A stretch of DNA of 64,000 nucleotides from Melampsora larici-populina 98AG31 (taxonomy: Eukaryota > Basidiomycota > Pucciniomycetes > Pucciniales > Melampsoraceae), in assembly GCF_000204055.1 (NCBI RefSeq), contig NW_006768779.1:1419949-1483948 (forward strand). The letters run 5' to 3'. Made by a program: the position numbers and the translations under genes. The notes under the pieces were generated by a model. The model was not told the origin of the DNA, did not search any database, and saw nothing but the letters and a program-made list of their open reading frames with translations. This document shows, one piece after another, positions 25,063-36,856 of this stretch. Each line of letters begins with the position of its first letter. Position 1 is the stretch's first letter.

Positions 25063-28000
25063 TTATGTTCTTCTGATCGTACCAAAGTCTTCATGTACGT
25101 CTAACAGAACTATAACCAAACCCAACAAATCATCAAAACCCTGCAAGATTCTCAGATTCTTGTCAGTTAAAACACTTACTCTTCATAGCATTCCTTGCTC
25201 TGATACGAGGCAATTCGTCAATCTCAACCGTCACACCCTTCGACGCTTGCTGCTTGCCAAATGGATACTAGAAAAGATTGTCGAGGTTCAGTGGTTGAAA
25301 GAATTTAAATCTTCAGTAAACCTGAACCTACTGGAATTAGTTTTTGAAGATATTCATAAGAGACCAATGTAACCCCAAACTGTGGAGAGCTACGTAAGAT
25401 TCTAGCTGGTCCACCTTTGAACAAAGCTTTCGGACCTTCTTCTTTCACTATTACAAAGATATGGTTTGAGTCACATCATTTTTCAGATTAGAGAGGAAGA
25501 GATTACTTACAGATGGTCCGGAAGCAGTCCACCAAACCTTTGTAGGTCGTCTCTCCTTTCCTCGCTTCCGATTGTAATCTCGTCTTGACAACATCAGCCG
25601 GTGTTGTCAGATAAGCCGCTGGCATACCCTATATCAATCCAGACACAAAGAAGTTGCTATTCAGTACATTTGCTTGACAAACCCGCAGAATAGCATTCAA
25701 ATCAACTTACCGCAATGGCTGCAGCACTCAAAGTCTCTCCAAAGCCCAAAGTTTTTCCATTAAGGCCTTCTGAGAAGGTGTCCTTTTTCACTAAGTACAA
25801 ACCAACCGATAAAAACTGGGTCAGAATTGGTTTCCAAGCGTAAAACAAGCATCAAAGAAAGAAAAATGTACGTACAATGAGCATAAGCTGTGAAGTAGAT
25901 GGCTGAGAAAGGGATATCTCGACAAAGACATGCCCCAGCACCCTTATAAAGCCCAACAAGACCAAGTTGTCGAATGATGTGCATCGCACCTCGAGGTTCA
26001 TTCCCTGCAACTCTTGCCATTTCTCCTTGCATTTGAAGACGGATCTTGACAATCTCTAATGGATTTGTGACAGCCTATGAAAAAGGAATTGAGTCATTGG
26101 GGGAAACTCGTATATACTAGATATGATGACAAACGGACCACTTGACATCCACCCGCGGCACCACCGGAAAAGAGTTCCCAACCAAGACTGATCTGTCCAG
26201 TCATCGGATCTTTTGCATTTGCTCGGATCAAGTCGTTGATCGTAAGCTTGATCGCTTTCTCTGGTGCAACACCCTACAAGACAAAGAAAACAGTCTCAAT
26301 AGAGCTATATAAGAGTGGTGTTGATGGTAGGTATATCAGACTAACGATCAATTGGGGTGGTAGACCTCTATAGAAGCCAGCGAAACCCTCGTTCTTCAAG
26401 ACTTTCTTGACACAATCCATACTGTTTTTGTAGAGCAATTCACCGACCACTTTACTGCGTTGATTCTGCATCCGAGTCTTTACCAGATCGATCGGATAGA
26501 CCGCCGTTGCTCCTACTGAGATATAATAATGATGTTACCCAAACATTCCAAAGCGGTTAAGACGAGGTTTTATAGATAGTATTATCTGAGGGAAATAACC
26601 AAGTCATAAAGACAAGCGCTACCCACATGCACCGGCAATTCCACCCAATCCAAAGTTATAAGTTGATTTAGCAAAGCTTTGCCAAAAACTCCCAGTTGCC
26701 AACTCATCCGTGACTACTTCTTGTGTCTGAGCACGTTCCCATTTTGGATCGAGAAGTTTGCCGAAATCTGCGAGTCCGAGTCGAGCATTGAGATCTCCCA
26801 TACCAGCAAAATGGAACACAATATCCACTTCCATCGGCGTCAGATTCGTGTAACGAGTGTGACGAGCAGCAGTGTTGAGAAAATCGTGACGGTTGATCTT
26901 GTGGTCCTTAGATTGTGATATGGCTTCTTGCAGTATACGTTCAACTGAATCCATCTCTCGTATCACCTATTGGAGAACTTCGAGTTAGGTTACATTTGAG
27001 GAAGAGTATATGAATAAAGAGGACTGACATTGTGGAAGGCATTGACTTCGGAGTATGAAATCTTTCCTCCCGTGCTGAGTGTGCAGAGCGTGGGTAAACG
27101 TTCCAATACTGCGTCTGAGAGCTTGTGACGAGCAAGTTCGAGAATGATACGCTTGAATTGATCTGGTGAGATATGCTGGATTGGGTTGAAGTGAATGTAT
27201 TCGCAAAGTGAAGATGATATGATGAGTGGAATGTCCTAGGGAATCGCACTATAGGTACTTACACCTGTCTCAGCTTTATCAAAGTATGCAAAGGCTTGTC
27301 GTAGTCGTTCGCCTTGCAGGCCTTTCATGAGTTGCGTAAATTCGCTAGTTGAAGGGAAATAGATACCAATATGTCAGCTTTCTACGAGGGTGGGTTTTCT
27401 GAAGATGCAAGTAAAGACACAGACTTGTAGCCAAGTACATGCCGACCCTCCCTTCGACCCAGAAAGAGCTTAACCCAAGGCGAATCGAATGTAAAAGGAA
27501 GTGAGTCTGGACCGAGGTTGGCAGAAAAGACACGCTTGAACTCGTCAAAGGTGACGTCGCCATTGCTATCCTGATCAAAGTACTTGAATGCCACCCTATG
27601 TTTAAGATGTACAACAATTAGTAAGAGAATGAGAGTTTGACAAGCAATGGAAAAAATCACTCAACTCAAATTGAGCATCAGGCTTCTTAAGTAAAGTCTG
27701 AAAGACGACGAATTGATCCCATTCAACTTTTCCAGTCCGGTTAGTATCAGCTATTCGAAACAGAATTGCATATTGAGATTTTTGGATTTTCTGGAAATCG
27801 TCCGTGGGAGCCACAGCGTTGATGAACCCCTCTTCATTGAGATAACTGATCAAGTTAGCAACATATATAAGTATGGTAAATGTATAAGCAGTAAACAGTG
27901 ATCGAAAGTACGGACCGAGATGGTTTCAAGTTATTTGGGTCGTCAGTGGTGGCGAATTCTTCAAAGACTTCCTTCCATCGATCTAGTTCTGAATCTGAAG

Positions 28001-28128
28001 GATTAGAGGTGACTAGTTACGTAAATTTGAACGATCAACCGTCAGTTAACTTCATCCCAAAACCCTAAGCAAACTTATGATGACTCACCAGATTCACACT
28101 GCAACGCCGCTGTCGTCATCATCATCAT
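25063..28128 (-). CDS. AGC1: Calcium-binding mitochondrial aspartate/glutamate carrier (AGC/Aralar type)
   Basis: An inner mitochondrial membrane antiporter exchanging aspartate for glutamate plus a proton, feeding the malate-aspartate shuttle. The N-terminal half is EF-hand type: [21 protein letters not shown], then [20 protein letters not shown] and [19 protein letters not shown], both with near-complete Ca2+ loops. Three mitochondrial-carrier repeats follow, each with P-x-[DE]-x-x-[KR]: [13 protein letters not shown] (about 26470-26500), [15 protein letters not shown] (about 26020-26060) and [18 protein letters not shown] (about 25560-25610). The start ATG 28128 is the first of four tandem ATG codons ([10 protein letters not shown]). 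The C-terminus after [19 protein letters not shown] depends on which acceptor is used; I placed the stop at 25063, with low certainty. About 12 exons. Full-length domain order matches animal Aralar/citrin rather than the short yeast Agc1. Confidence 0.92.
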
Positions 28129-28824
28129 GAACGGGTGAGGGGTAAAGTCAGTATGAATGTATGAAGAGTATATATGTTGTATCAATTAGTAACCAACATG
28201 ACCGCCACCAGTTTGCCATTTTTGTAATGATTGAATGATTTGATAGAAGTTTCTTGGATTGAGATTCCTTGGGTCTTTGCTGAGTTGGTGCTCGCTTTAG
28301 TTGGAATGCTGAGACAAATCGAGCATGTGTATGTATGTAAACTCAATTTCACCCGATCACCTTGTAATGATCATCACATCACATGGATTGTAGTAAGTAA
28401 AGACCTGTCTAAACCCAAACTCTGGTGACTTTTACCTTAAACCTATGGACTTTCGCACCTCGCCCGGTTCATCCCTTGCAGTGCACGTTGACTTTGCTAG
28501 CATCATTTGGATCAACTCCAAAAAACAAACACATACAAAGCTCAAACACACCTTGCTTGCGGTGGCTTAAACAGTTTGATCACAGAAGCCCAGAGTCACC
28601 CCACAGAGCAATCTCATTGGTTTTTTCGTGGTATTGATCTGCTAGTGTATGTAGAGCCCGAGATCTTGAATGAAATATGACTCAAAGTGATGACCTTTCA
28701 AATGGCCACATCGAATGATCTTCTACCATCTGAAAAGAGGTTTGCAAAGGTTTGCAATTGGGGTATGTATGTGGCTATTGGACATGTATCTGACAGGTTG
28801 TGATCAATGGATATCACCTGAGGT
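28129..28824. other. Intergenic upstream of AGC1
   Basis: No gene recognised. Short open frames at 28231-28428 and 28425-28637 lack family character. Confidence 0.5.
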
Positions 28825-28859
28825 TCAATCAAAGAAAGAGGATTGGAGCACGAGTCTAC

Positions 28860-29082
28860 ACCACGGAGTGGTCCGGCCCATCTGCAGACTGGGACGGAGG
28901 CCGTCTGCAGACGGGTCTTTTTTTATATAGTCACAGACCGTCTGCAGGTAGGCGCTGGTCCCACCGTATGCAGACGGCCTTTCAAATACCACCTGCAGCC
29001 TGCCTGCGAGTCGACTGCAGACGAGATGCAGAGGGTCAATCACTGGTCTGGGTCCTGGGTTCTGCTCCACACCAATTCTCAA
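28860..29082. repeat. GC-rich island with repeated CTGCAG(AC) palindromes
   Basis: A roughly 220-bp GC-rich block in AT-rich surroundings. It has repeated copies of a CTGCAG-centred motif: ATCTGCAGACTGG (28888), CCGTCTGCAGACGG (28908), CCGTCTGCAGGTAGG (28938), TATGCAGACGGCC, ACCTGCAGCC (28990), GACTGCAGACGAGATGCAG (29019). Copies occur in both orientations and can pair with each other. On the minus strand it lies in an open frame (28825-29082). Its composition differs sharply from its neighbours, which suggests an inserted repeat. The family is not identified. Confidence 0.6.
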
Positions 29083-29102
29083 TAATAGACCAGTGAGACA
29101 AC

Positions 29103-29129
29103 TGCTAGCCTTGAAATTTGGCTAGCAGG
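29103..29129. repeat. Perfect 9-bp-stem palindrome
   Basis: CTGCTAGCC - 9-nt loop - GGCTAGCAG. A simple hairpin just beyond the GC-rich island, possibly marking its edge. Confidence 0.6.
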
Positions 29130-29677
29130 CAGCTAAAAGGGAGAATCAAAATAATATCTATTTATCAATGCATTAAAAATGGTCTCACACATAGGAAGTT
29201 GTAACAATGAGTATATCATAAGAAGATACAAGTTTTTTTCTATTGAAACTAAATAAATGTGTTGAATCATAACTTGAACATCAATCTTTGGTTGAAAAAA
29301 GAGAACTAATCGATTCTTTGTGGGTTTGATTTGTAGTCGATTTAATATCAATAGATTGGAGAAATGAATCTATCATTGTAGAAATGGTATCAATTTCTGT
29401 TACTGATTGAGTTCCACCAGCTCTGGTTATAATTGTTCAAAAAAATAACAAAGTCAGTGATTTGAACCAGTTTTCCTCGATTTAATGAAAAGCAATTGAC
29501 CACTTTTTAAAATCACCCGATTCTTAATTTATGATGTATCATCATCATTATCATTGATTGAATGAGATTTCAACGAGAGCGTTATGATTTTCGGTCGAAT
29601 AGATTGAATTTGAGGTTATTGTTACCCATGAAGGTCAATGAGACAGATACAAAATCTGATTTAATCGGCACACTTAC
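29130..29677. other. AT-rich flank of the PP2A fragment
   Basis: No PP2A exons remain here. A short minus-strand stretch (about 29340-29430) translates as RAGGTQSVTEIDTISTMIDS behind an AG acceptor. It looks coding-like but is unrelated to PP2A and was not recognised. Confidence 0.4.
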
Positions 29678-29998
29678 CTCATTAAGCTCAAAGATTACTA
29701 ATCGATCACCTTTATCACCTGTAGCGAGATAATTCCTTGTGTGATCGACATCAACAGTTGAGATGATATCCACGATCAATATCAACAGCTGAGATGATAT
29801 CTGATTTGATGATATCTTCGACTTCCGTTTTCTCGGCTTTATGATTGAATAGATTGGTAATTAGCAAGATCGATCAAGAGTAGATGATCAAAAAGCATTC
29901 AGGATAAGATTGAAAGACAAACCAAAAAAATGAGCAAATCTCCAACCAGATGAGTAACTATCTAAATCTGTTCCCGGAGCTGTAGCTATTGATGAAAA
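29678..29998 (-). pseudogene. Fragment of PP2A B55-type regulatory subunit (CDC55-like), frameshifted
   Basis: Two exon-like pieces of the N-terminus of the PP2A regulatory B subunit survive. The upstream piece (about 29933-29998) reads APGTDLDSYSSGWRFAHFF. Across an intron comes AEKTEVEDIIKSDIISAVDI (exon 29678-29836), then DIISTVDVDHTRNYLATGDK and GDRLVIFELNE, followed by an intact GTAAGT donor. Between the two DIIS copies a 31-bp segment is tandemly duplicated (29740-29770 and 29771-29801, slightly diverged). 31 is not a multiple of three, so the reading frame breaks. No further WD40 exons are found downstream, although the family has about 450 residues, and no clear start codon is seen. 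The splice signals suggest a DNA-level partial copy, not a retrocopy. Confidence 0.8.
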
Positions 29999-30388
29999 AG
30001 AAGATATCAAAGTAGTGATGATAAGAAAAAAGATGATGAATATCAGTCAAAAGCATGTTTTGTCAAAAGTCTGAATGATTGTGAGATCTCAAAGGGATGT
30101 TTTCAGATGATAAGTTTTCTTGAATGATTTGAATGAAGTTGGGATTTGATTTGTTTGATGAGATTGTTTTGATTTGATTTGATGATGATGATATAGTTAT
30201 ATGAAGTTGATGATGATGAGTTGAGATGGATTCGATGAAGTTGAAGTTATTGAGAATGGTTTTGAGGAATTGATCGGTGGTTGTTTGGTTTGTTGAGTGA
30301 TGTCATGATTTCAAGTTGAGGTTAAGTTCGGTTAAAGCTTTCTTAAATTTGACCTTATGAAAAAATTTATTAAAAGGAAGAATAGTCT

Positions 30389-30489
30389 GGCAGACGTCTG
30401 ACAGGCGCCTGCCAGCCTTTTTTCAGACTTGATCACGCACACCGGCTGCAGTCCGACTACGTACGGTACTCAATCGGATCGCAGCCGGT
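30389..30489. repeat. GC-rich palindrome pair
   Basis: CTGGCAG...CTGCCAG closes a hairpin at 30389-30417. CCGGCTGCAGTCCGA...TCGGATCGCAGCCGG closes another at about 30440-30489, with TACGTA near its centre. Composition resembles the island at 28860-29082. No coding sequence. Confidence 0.55.
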
Positions 30490-33400
30490 ATGTAGCCTGC
30501 TCTCACCAACCATTTTCAGGCCTGTGAAAGGCCACTTTCAGGCCATTTCCCGGCCATTTCACGACCCCGACGACGCTCAGACCTCACCGACGCTTTTTCT
30601 GCTCAAGAACCACTCCGTGGTGTATTTCTTTTTTGTCTTTTTAGAGTCACGCAGTTCTCACAGCACAATTAGCGGTGGCATCGCAGTGATCTTGATGGTA
30701 ATTATAGCACTCAAAGTTGGAAGCTAAGTTTTTGAAACAACTTACTTTGGTATGGGCCAAGTATCGAGGGAACGCTCTAAGTTAACTCTTCTTGTGGCGC
30801 GTGAGCTCGTGCTCGCAAACGGAGTTTTAAGTTGGGAAAGACTGGGTAGTGAGTAGGATTGAACTTGATTGAACCCAATCACTGGGGGATGGATGGTGTG
30901 TCGGGGATGGATGGTGTGTCGGGGATGCAGAGAGTTGGGTTTTGATGACTTTTGATTAACAATCATCATTTTGTCTTCTGTGCATTTTTCTTGGTAATTA
31001 TTTGTGTGATTGGGTATTTTCAGGTGTGGTAGGCCTACGCAGACAGTGAAAGTGGTAAAACGGGGTGATGCCAGACCACAATTTCTCATTTGGACTGCTA
31101 GTGATGATCTCTCACAAAGTATTCCATAAATATCAATCAAATTGGCCTTAGATATTCATGTCTGAACTTCAACATCCCCTTACATGTTTTACAAGACTTG
31201 TCGAAATTTTGCTTCCAAAACTTTACTTCATATTCACGCTGCTCACTCTTCACCTGATTAATATGGTGTGGATTGTTATAAGGACTATGTATACCATTTC
31301 CTAGTCTTCAGAAAAGAAGAATAGACAAGTTGATTTGATTGTGCTCTACCCCAATCACCATCAAGGCATCATATCTTCATGCAAACCAATAAAAATCCAC
31401 CGAGACGCTAAGAAGGACATACCAATCCTTCATCAAGATGGATCATGGTCGTCCTTTCCAGTGTACTGAATTTGAATAGCCTTCTGACGTTGCTGTACAA
31501 GGTTTTTACGAAAAATAATAAAGACATGGTGTTTGGAGCAATCATCAAATGATACCAAATTGCTTCCACTCCAAAGATTCAGCTTTTGACCCTATCAGCA
31601 AAGATACTCAAATTAGGTGTTGGAATGAATAACAGGACTTTAAAACTTCACTCTCTAGCTCTTCTGCATATTTTGTTGAATGACACTTGAAGTCTGCAGT
31701 CTGCATTTACTTTGGTCGTCCAAAATTCATTAAGCTTACTATATCCTTACCCTCTCTTATCGGCATGCATCTTATACTGACGAAACAAATATGTTCGATC
31801 TTGCGAGGCAGTATTTTCGGCGATAGACTGATTAACTCAGCAGCTATTCACTCCCAACTTCAGCTTTTGCCGCCATATCAGGCAAACATTATGATGATTG
31901 AAACAGGCTTTTGATCTTAATGCTTAATTGAGGTTAGACATAGACAGTCACAGTAGATATGATCTAAATTCATAAAGTGGATTATCGATATAATCAGGTA
32001 GAAGATGCGAGATAAACCTGAATTTGAATCGAAGACAGATGAGAGACCAGGCCAAGGTTGATTGATGGACTTGGGTTTTATTTCTTGACTTGACTTTCTT
32101 TTTCATCAAGATTGTGCTGGTCATAAAGCCTTGCAAAGGAGTTGTCGTTTATCTCGTTGGTAGACTTATTCTAAGAGCCCTTGAGCATATCGAAGGATGA
32201 GTCAAAGGTGCGACGTTTTAATTAGCTCTTGCAAAGCAGCGGCGCAATGACACTGATCAGCATCGAGAAGCAGTGGAGTGAAAGGAAAATATGATGCTTG
32301 GCTGAGTGCATTCCACACTTTTTGGCGTAGACGTCTCCAAGCACCAAATACCTATGAGAAAAGTGTGAAGTGGCTCAACGGAAACCCTTCTCTACTTTGC
32401 AAAGAGTGTTTGAAATCTTCCAAAACAGATTTCGATTCAGTTGGTTGACGCAAAGGAGAGCAAATGTTATCTGCAAGGTTGCAAGAAGTTGATGTCGACA
32501 AACCACTTCGACCTAATTAGGAGGCGCCGCGCATCAGTGAACACCGATTTTGACTGTCGGCTGGTTCCCGCCGAGGCACGGAGCAGCCAGCCAGCACGTG
32601 TCCCTCTCGGTATCTTCAAATCTATAATCAATCCGCGCTGTTCGTTCTTACATTTCTTTTGTACTGGTGCATGTCAGCGTTGAATATTATGATCAAGCTT
32701 GCGTCACACTCAGTAAAGCGCAGGCTACATGAGGCTACATGAGACCAATCTTGAAGACTTTCGGGAGGTTTCAATGCGGCAGGCCGTTCGGTGGAGCCTG
32801 AGGGTCACTCCAGTTGAAGGAGAAATCTGTTCTTGTACCTAATGATCATCTGGTTTGCAAATATCCCGAGTCCCGAGCCCCTCGCTCAGAATGGTGGGGC
32901 CTCATATATACCTGATCAATCGATTCGAGATGATAATGATCCAGATTCCATGCGAAACCGCTCCTCAACTTCAAGGATTGAATAGGAGGACGCTATGTTG
33001 TACGACAGTATACGATACCTTGCGTCACAGTCCGGTACAGCTACGCGAAACTCCTATGGTGTACCAACTCAAGACGATCGGCCCCCTCAGCTGAATCGGT
33101 AATGTCAGAAACGGGTATGGTCGGATCTAATCGCACTATCTGGTCCACCTAGGCTACCCTGTAGAGCCACGTTCGCTGAAGAGGATTGTCTTTACCTCAC
33201 ATCGAGCCCACGTGCGACGAGTGTCCGGTGCTCATAGAACGCAATGTCCAGCGTAGCCAGACAGCATCAGTGCGCGTGCCGGAACGTGTCCTTATTTCCT
33301 TCAGACACAGTAAAACAACCATCATTGATCTCTCGTTTAAGTTCGGTTTTTTTCGCCAGCTATTCAACTTTCTCTCCTTCTCTTTGCCATCACACTTGGT

Positions 33401-33638
33401 GCCGCACTTATTTCGATGAGCCCGATTTTTTTCTCCATGGTTGAGCGAAAAAATGACTTATAAATCTGGTCTTGTGTGAAATTTTCGCTTTTTCACTATA
33501 TCTCATTCCCCATCCTTTTCCGCCAAGTCAACTTACAGATCGACTAACGAGGCAGCATCTCACAGATTTCCTACCTACCGATCTTGCATGCGCCATCCAA
33601 ACCCCGGCTTTCAAAGCTGACGTCGGCTCATACAATCC
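30490..33638. other. 3.1-kb interval without recognised genes
   Basis: 30490-32200 is ordinary AT-rich DNA with no family-like frames. 32400-33300 is more GC-rich, with short open frames (32441-32683, 32855-33094) that I could not match. 33330-33638 is a T/C-rich leader ahead of the secreted-protein gene. Confidence 0.45.
30885..30920. repeat. 18-bp tandem repeat, two copies
   Basis: GGGGATGGATGGTGTGTC is repeated head to tail (30885-30902 and 30903-30920), followed by a partial third unit. It lies inside a spurious minus-strand open frame that shows as repeated HPRHTI. Confidence 0.85.
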
Positions 33639-35714
33639 ATGTGCAAATGCCTTTACACCTTGAGATATAGTATTCACTTCCCAGTGTTCATCTTCTTGCT
33701 CTTTGCAACCATCTTCCGGTCCTCCGAGTCGGCCGCCCTTCCACATTTAAAAAACGATACCGACGTTCAGATACCACCTTTGGAAACAAGGACTCAACTC
33801 GACTCGAAAAATATTGTCGTCCTCGAACCTCTACAACCTCATTTGTCGACAGACACCACTAAGCGACCTCAAATTACGAAGCGGCCCCAGAATGTAACTG
33901 ACACGGCATTGTTGGACGAGTGCATGAGCAGGCCTCTGAGTCCACAACTATGGACAGAGTTGGGATTGGACGAGTTTCTCCACAATTACCCTGGTGGTGA
34001 TACATTGACTCTTCCCGTAGGCCGCTTTATTCAATTTCCTCCATGCGGATCAGTCTTCCGTCAGACGCTGACCCAAGTATTGTGCGGCTTCTCTACTTTT
34101 GACGCTATCCAACTTCAAAAGCAATTGGCAGATAGAGTCAACTTGACAAACTTTGACTGTGGTATCGAAAAGCCTTGTTACGCTGATCAGGTGCGTCTCA
34201 AAATTCATCCACTTTGACCGCGCCGTTTGACGAGAGGTACCCATCAAGGATTTTTCCTTTTATCAGCTCTGTCAACCTGTGCGAGGCAAAGAATGGTACA
34301 TCTTGGTGGCTGCACAGGAATGGAACGCTTTCATGAACGCAATATATTCAGCGATTGGCTGGGCCATGACTATGATGCAAGGTCAGTAATACTCCGGTTG
34401 AGATTCAATTTCAACGTGTCAACTGAAGAGGTTCGATCTTTCATGACTTCTATGACTCTGGCAGGCATCGCTCCTTCAATGGTGATTGAGCTGCTGTTCT
34501 ATATCTTGTTCTACACAGATTAGTAACTGACGCGTGTCTTGCATGTTTTTTTAGGTCTCCGACTTCTATCCGGACTTACCAGATACTTGGGCAATCATCA
34601 AAGCATTCGCTACTCTACTCACCTCAGTCAGCAAAGTCTATCCAACGGAAGGACTGATCAGCTGTACGAAGTATTGGTACCAATTCTTGCAAGGAGAATT
34701 TGGACTCTTCGCCGGAATCTCTGGAATGATGGACGATGTCTTAATCAAGAATCCTGTCAATCAACACGACAAGGTAAACCCAAAACTCGGCTAGCCAGTC
34801 AATTCTCCTCTCTCTCCACCGTCGTCCAGTTTTAACACGGTGGGCTTCGTTTGATAACTATGAAACAATTTTACAACCAATTCCGTTTCGTCGGTGCATG
34901 AAAAATCTATTCAGTGGACTTATTTCTCTTACACGCTCTCTAAAAATCAAGATCTTGCTCAGATGGCCGTTGCCAATCTCTCGCAATCGACTATACAGGC
35001 TGGAATCAGCACTGAAAACGGGATCTATAGAGTACTCAAGGACGGTAAATTTTTGACGGATCACTCCGTTGCAGGACCCAAAGCCATAGGTCACATCAAT
35101 AATCTGGCAGGAGATAAACAAGCCGAATTGAAAGCCTCAGTTCAGCTTCATCTTCTTGCCGCACTCTGGGAACAACAGGTTAGTTATTCTTGTGCATCTC
35201 ATGTCATTGCGTTTTTTTCGATGAGTGTATTGAGTCACATCATTACATTATTATCTATTCTCCAGCATATTTTTGTCACTCGAGGAAGCGTGAGTCATAA
35301 ACGTTTAAACCAATCAAGGCCGGTGCTAACGCGGTTTCTTACTCATTGATTTTCTGGGTTGCCTCAGGATCCTTGTACTGACTCCGGACCTAACGGCGCA
35401 TGGGCGGGGGACGATGTGTTGTCCTTCTGTGGACCAGATAACGTGTTAGTTCCTTCATCGATCTCACAGCTAAATCCCTCCTAAGCTTTGCCATCTTCGA
35501 GATTACTGATCGCCCTCCATGCTGCCCTTTCTTGTTACATTCGCGTAGTATGATGAACATCATCCAAGCCGACGGAAAAAAATCAGTCAAAAAGATTTTC
35601 AACGCTCACCTCGTTGAACAGAAATATAACTTCTCCATCGGATACCTCACGCAAGCGGCTTGGGAGTGCCAAAAAAAGAGTGGAAAGTTCGAATTTGACG
35701 TGTGGAATGCGTAA
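33639..35714 (+). CDS. Secreted DUF7872-like protein of basidiomycetes (integrity uncertain)
   Basis: ATG 33639 opens a signal peptide: charged start, hydrophobic core FPVFIFLLFATIF, and a likely cut after SESAA. The mature protein reads DECMSRPLSPQLWTELGLDE, FLHNYPGGDTLTLP, FDCGIEKPCYADQ, LCQPVRGKEWYILVAAQEWN and AIGWAMTMMQGIAPSM, the pattern I recall from DUF7872 proteins of rust and other basidiomycetes. Cys pairs suggest disulphides. Later exons give WTYFSYTLSKNQDLAQMAVA, LKASVQLHLLAALWEQQ, HIFVTRGSDPCTDSGPNG, DDVLSFCGPDN and AAWECQKKSGKFEFDVWNA, with the stop at 35712-35714. One exon is only 17 nt (34465-34481). Between 34773 and 34914 the frame is interrupted. Either one 142-nt intron (GTAAAC donor, TTCAG acceptor, joining K to WTYFSY in frame) removes it, or the gene carries lesions. 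Function unknown. Confidence 0.7.
34465..34481 (+). other. 17-nt microexon of the DUF7872-like gene
   Basis: GCATCGCTCCTTCAATG lies between a CTGGCAG acceptor and a GTGATT donor. It restores the frame MMQ-GIAPSM-VSDFYPDL between the neighbouring exons. Confidence 0.7.
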
Positions 35715-36745
35715 ATAAAATTCAATGCTTCTGAATATTCACTGCTGACGGTATCACTGACTTAAGTTATCATCACGCCATCCACAAAGCACGGACACTG
35801 CAAGATTTGACGACCAATGTAGTTTTAATTTGCCTGTTTGTGACCTAACTCGGCCGGGTATGTCCGCTGACATCTATCTATCTTTTTCAAAGTCTATAAA
35901 TCAGTCATCTAATCTTCATCTGAACTTCAGATATCCGAGCTCACAGGGACAGCGGAGCAGGGACAGTTGTTGCATGTAGAGAAACTGGCGGACTGCCAAT
36001 TTAGACAATCGCATTAATTTATTATTATTATCAAAAATCTTATCAATATAAGGGTTTAATGTTGTATCAAAAAAGACTGGAGCTAATGTTGAGCATTCAA
36101 GTGTACATATAATTTGTGAAAGAACACTCTTCAGACATGATGTAATCAGTACCACAGGCAATCTCGTTTCTTTTGAGGAGAAATGTGACTCCGTTAACTT
36201 ACTAAACATTTAGAATAGAAATTCTAAGCAGCACGTGGTTTGGGCGTATCCCTAGGCTGAGTGCCCTAGGGTTCTGAATTACTTGAATAAAAAATATATC
36301 CCTACGGGGAGGTAGCGGAAAAAAAACGCGCTACAGAGTAAAAACTGAACAACACCTAAGATGAAATAAGAAATACCACAACAAAGACAAATATAATAAC
36401 CTCTTCACAAAGATCCAAAGACGCAAAGGAAAAATAAGGCCTTAACGAACTAGATCTACACCAGAACCAAAACAACATAAAAGAAACACATACGAAAAGA
36501 AAAACTTTGACCAAAACACAACATGACTGGGACTAAAGGGTGGGTGGGCTGATAAAAACTAACTAAAGAACTAATACGATGATAGGATAACAGCACGAGA
36601 GAAACGGAAGTGAGCGCGATGGGAATAATTGAATAAGTTGGTTTGATGGAAGAACACAATCAATGACATCATAACTGTAATCATCACAAAAAGGAACAAA
36701 AAAGACCGACCCGTCAGTAATCTGACATGTGTAGTTACAGACCAA
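35715..36745. other. Intergenic between the DUF7872-like gene and a hairpin MITE
   Basis: No gene recognised. A-rich stretches (36300-36520). A short palindrome CCCTAGGCTGAGTGCCCTAGGG occurs near 36250. Confidence 0.5.
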
Positions 36746-36856
36746 CACCGTGTCCGGGTAGTGTTCGCTCGTCGACGAGCGCGCACGACTTCCCTTTCTG
36801 CCTCAAAGGGAGTTGGTGTGCGCTCGTCGACTAGCAAAGCCTACACAGACACGGTG
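36746..36856. mobile_element. 111-bp hairpin MITE (copy 1)
   Basis: The ends are CACCGTGTC and GACACGGTG. The whole element folds as an imperfect hairpin: CTCGTCGACGAGCGCGCAC in the left arm pairs with GTGCGCTCGTCGACTAG in the right, and AACTCCCTTTG closes the centre. The flanks are CAA on both sides (36743-36745 and 36857-36859), a possible 3-bp duplication. A diverged second copy lies at about 42191-42303. Confidence 0.75.

Noticed and set aside
28825..29082. Active retrotransposon or viral gene based on the NPGP motif
   Set aside because: No polymerase, endonuclease or capsid sequence nearby; kept only as a motif-level observation.
30742..31140. Minus-strand frame with repeated HPRHTI
   Set aside because: The protein repeat is only the translation of an 18-bp tandem DNA repeat; no other protein character.
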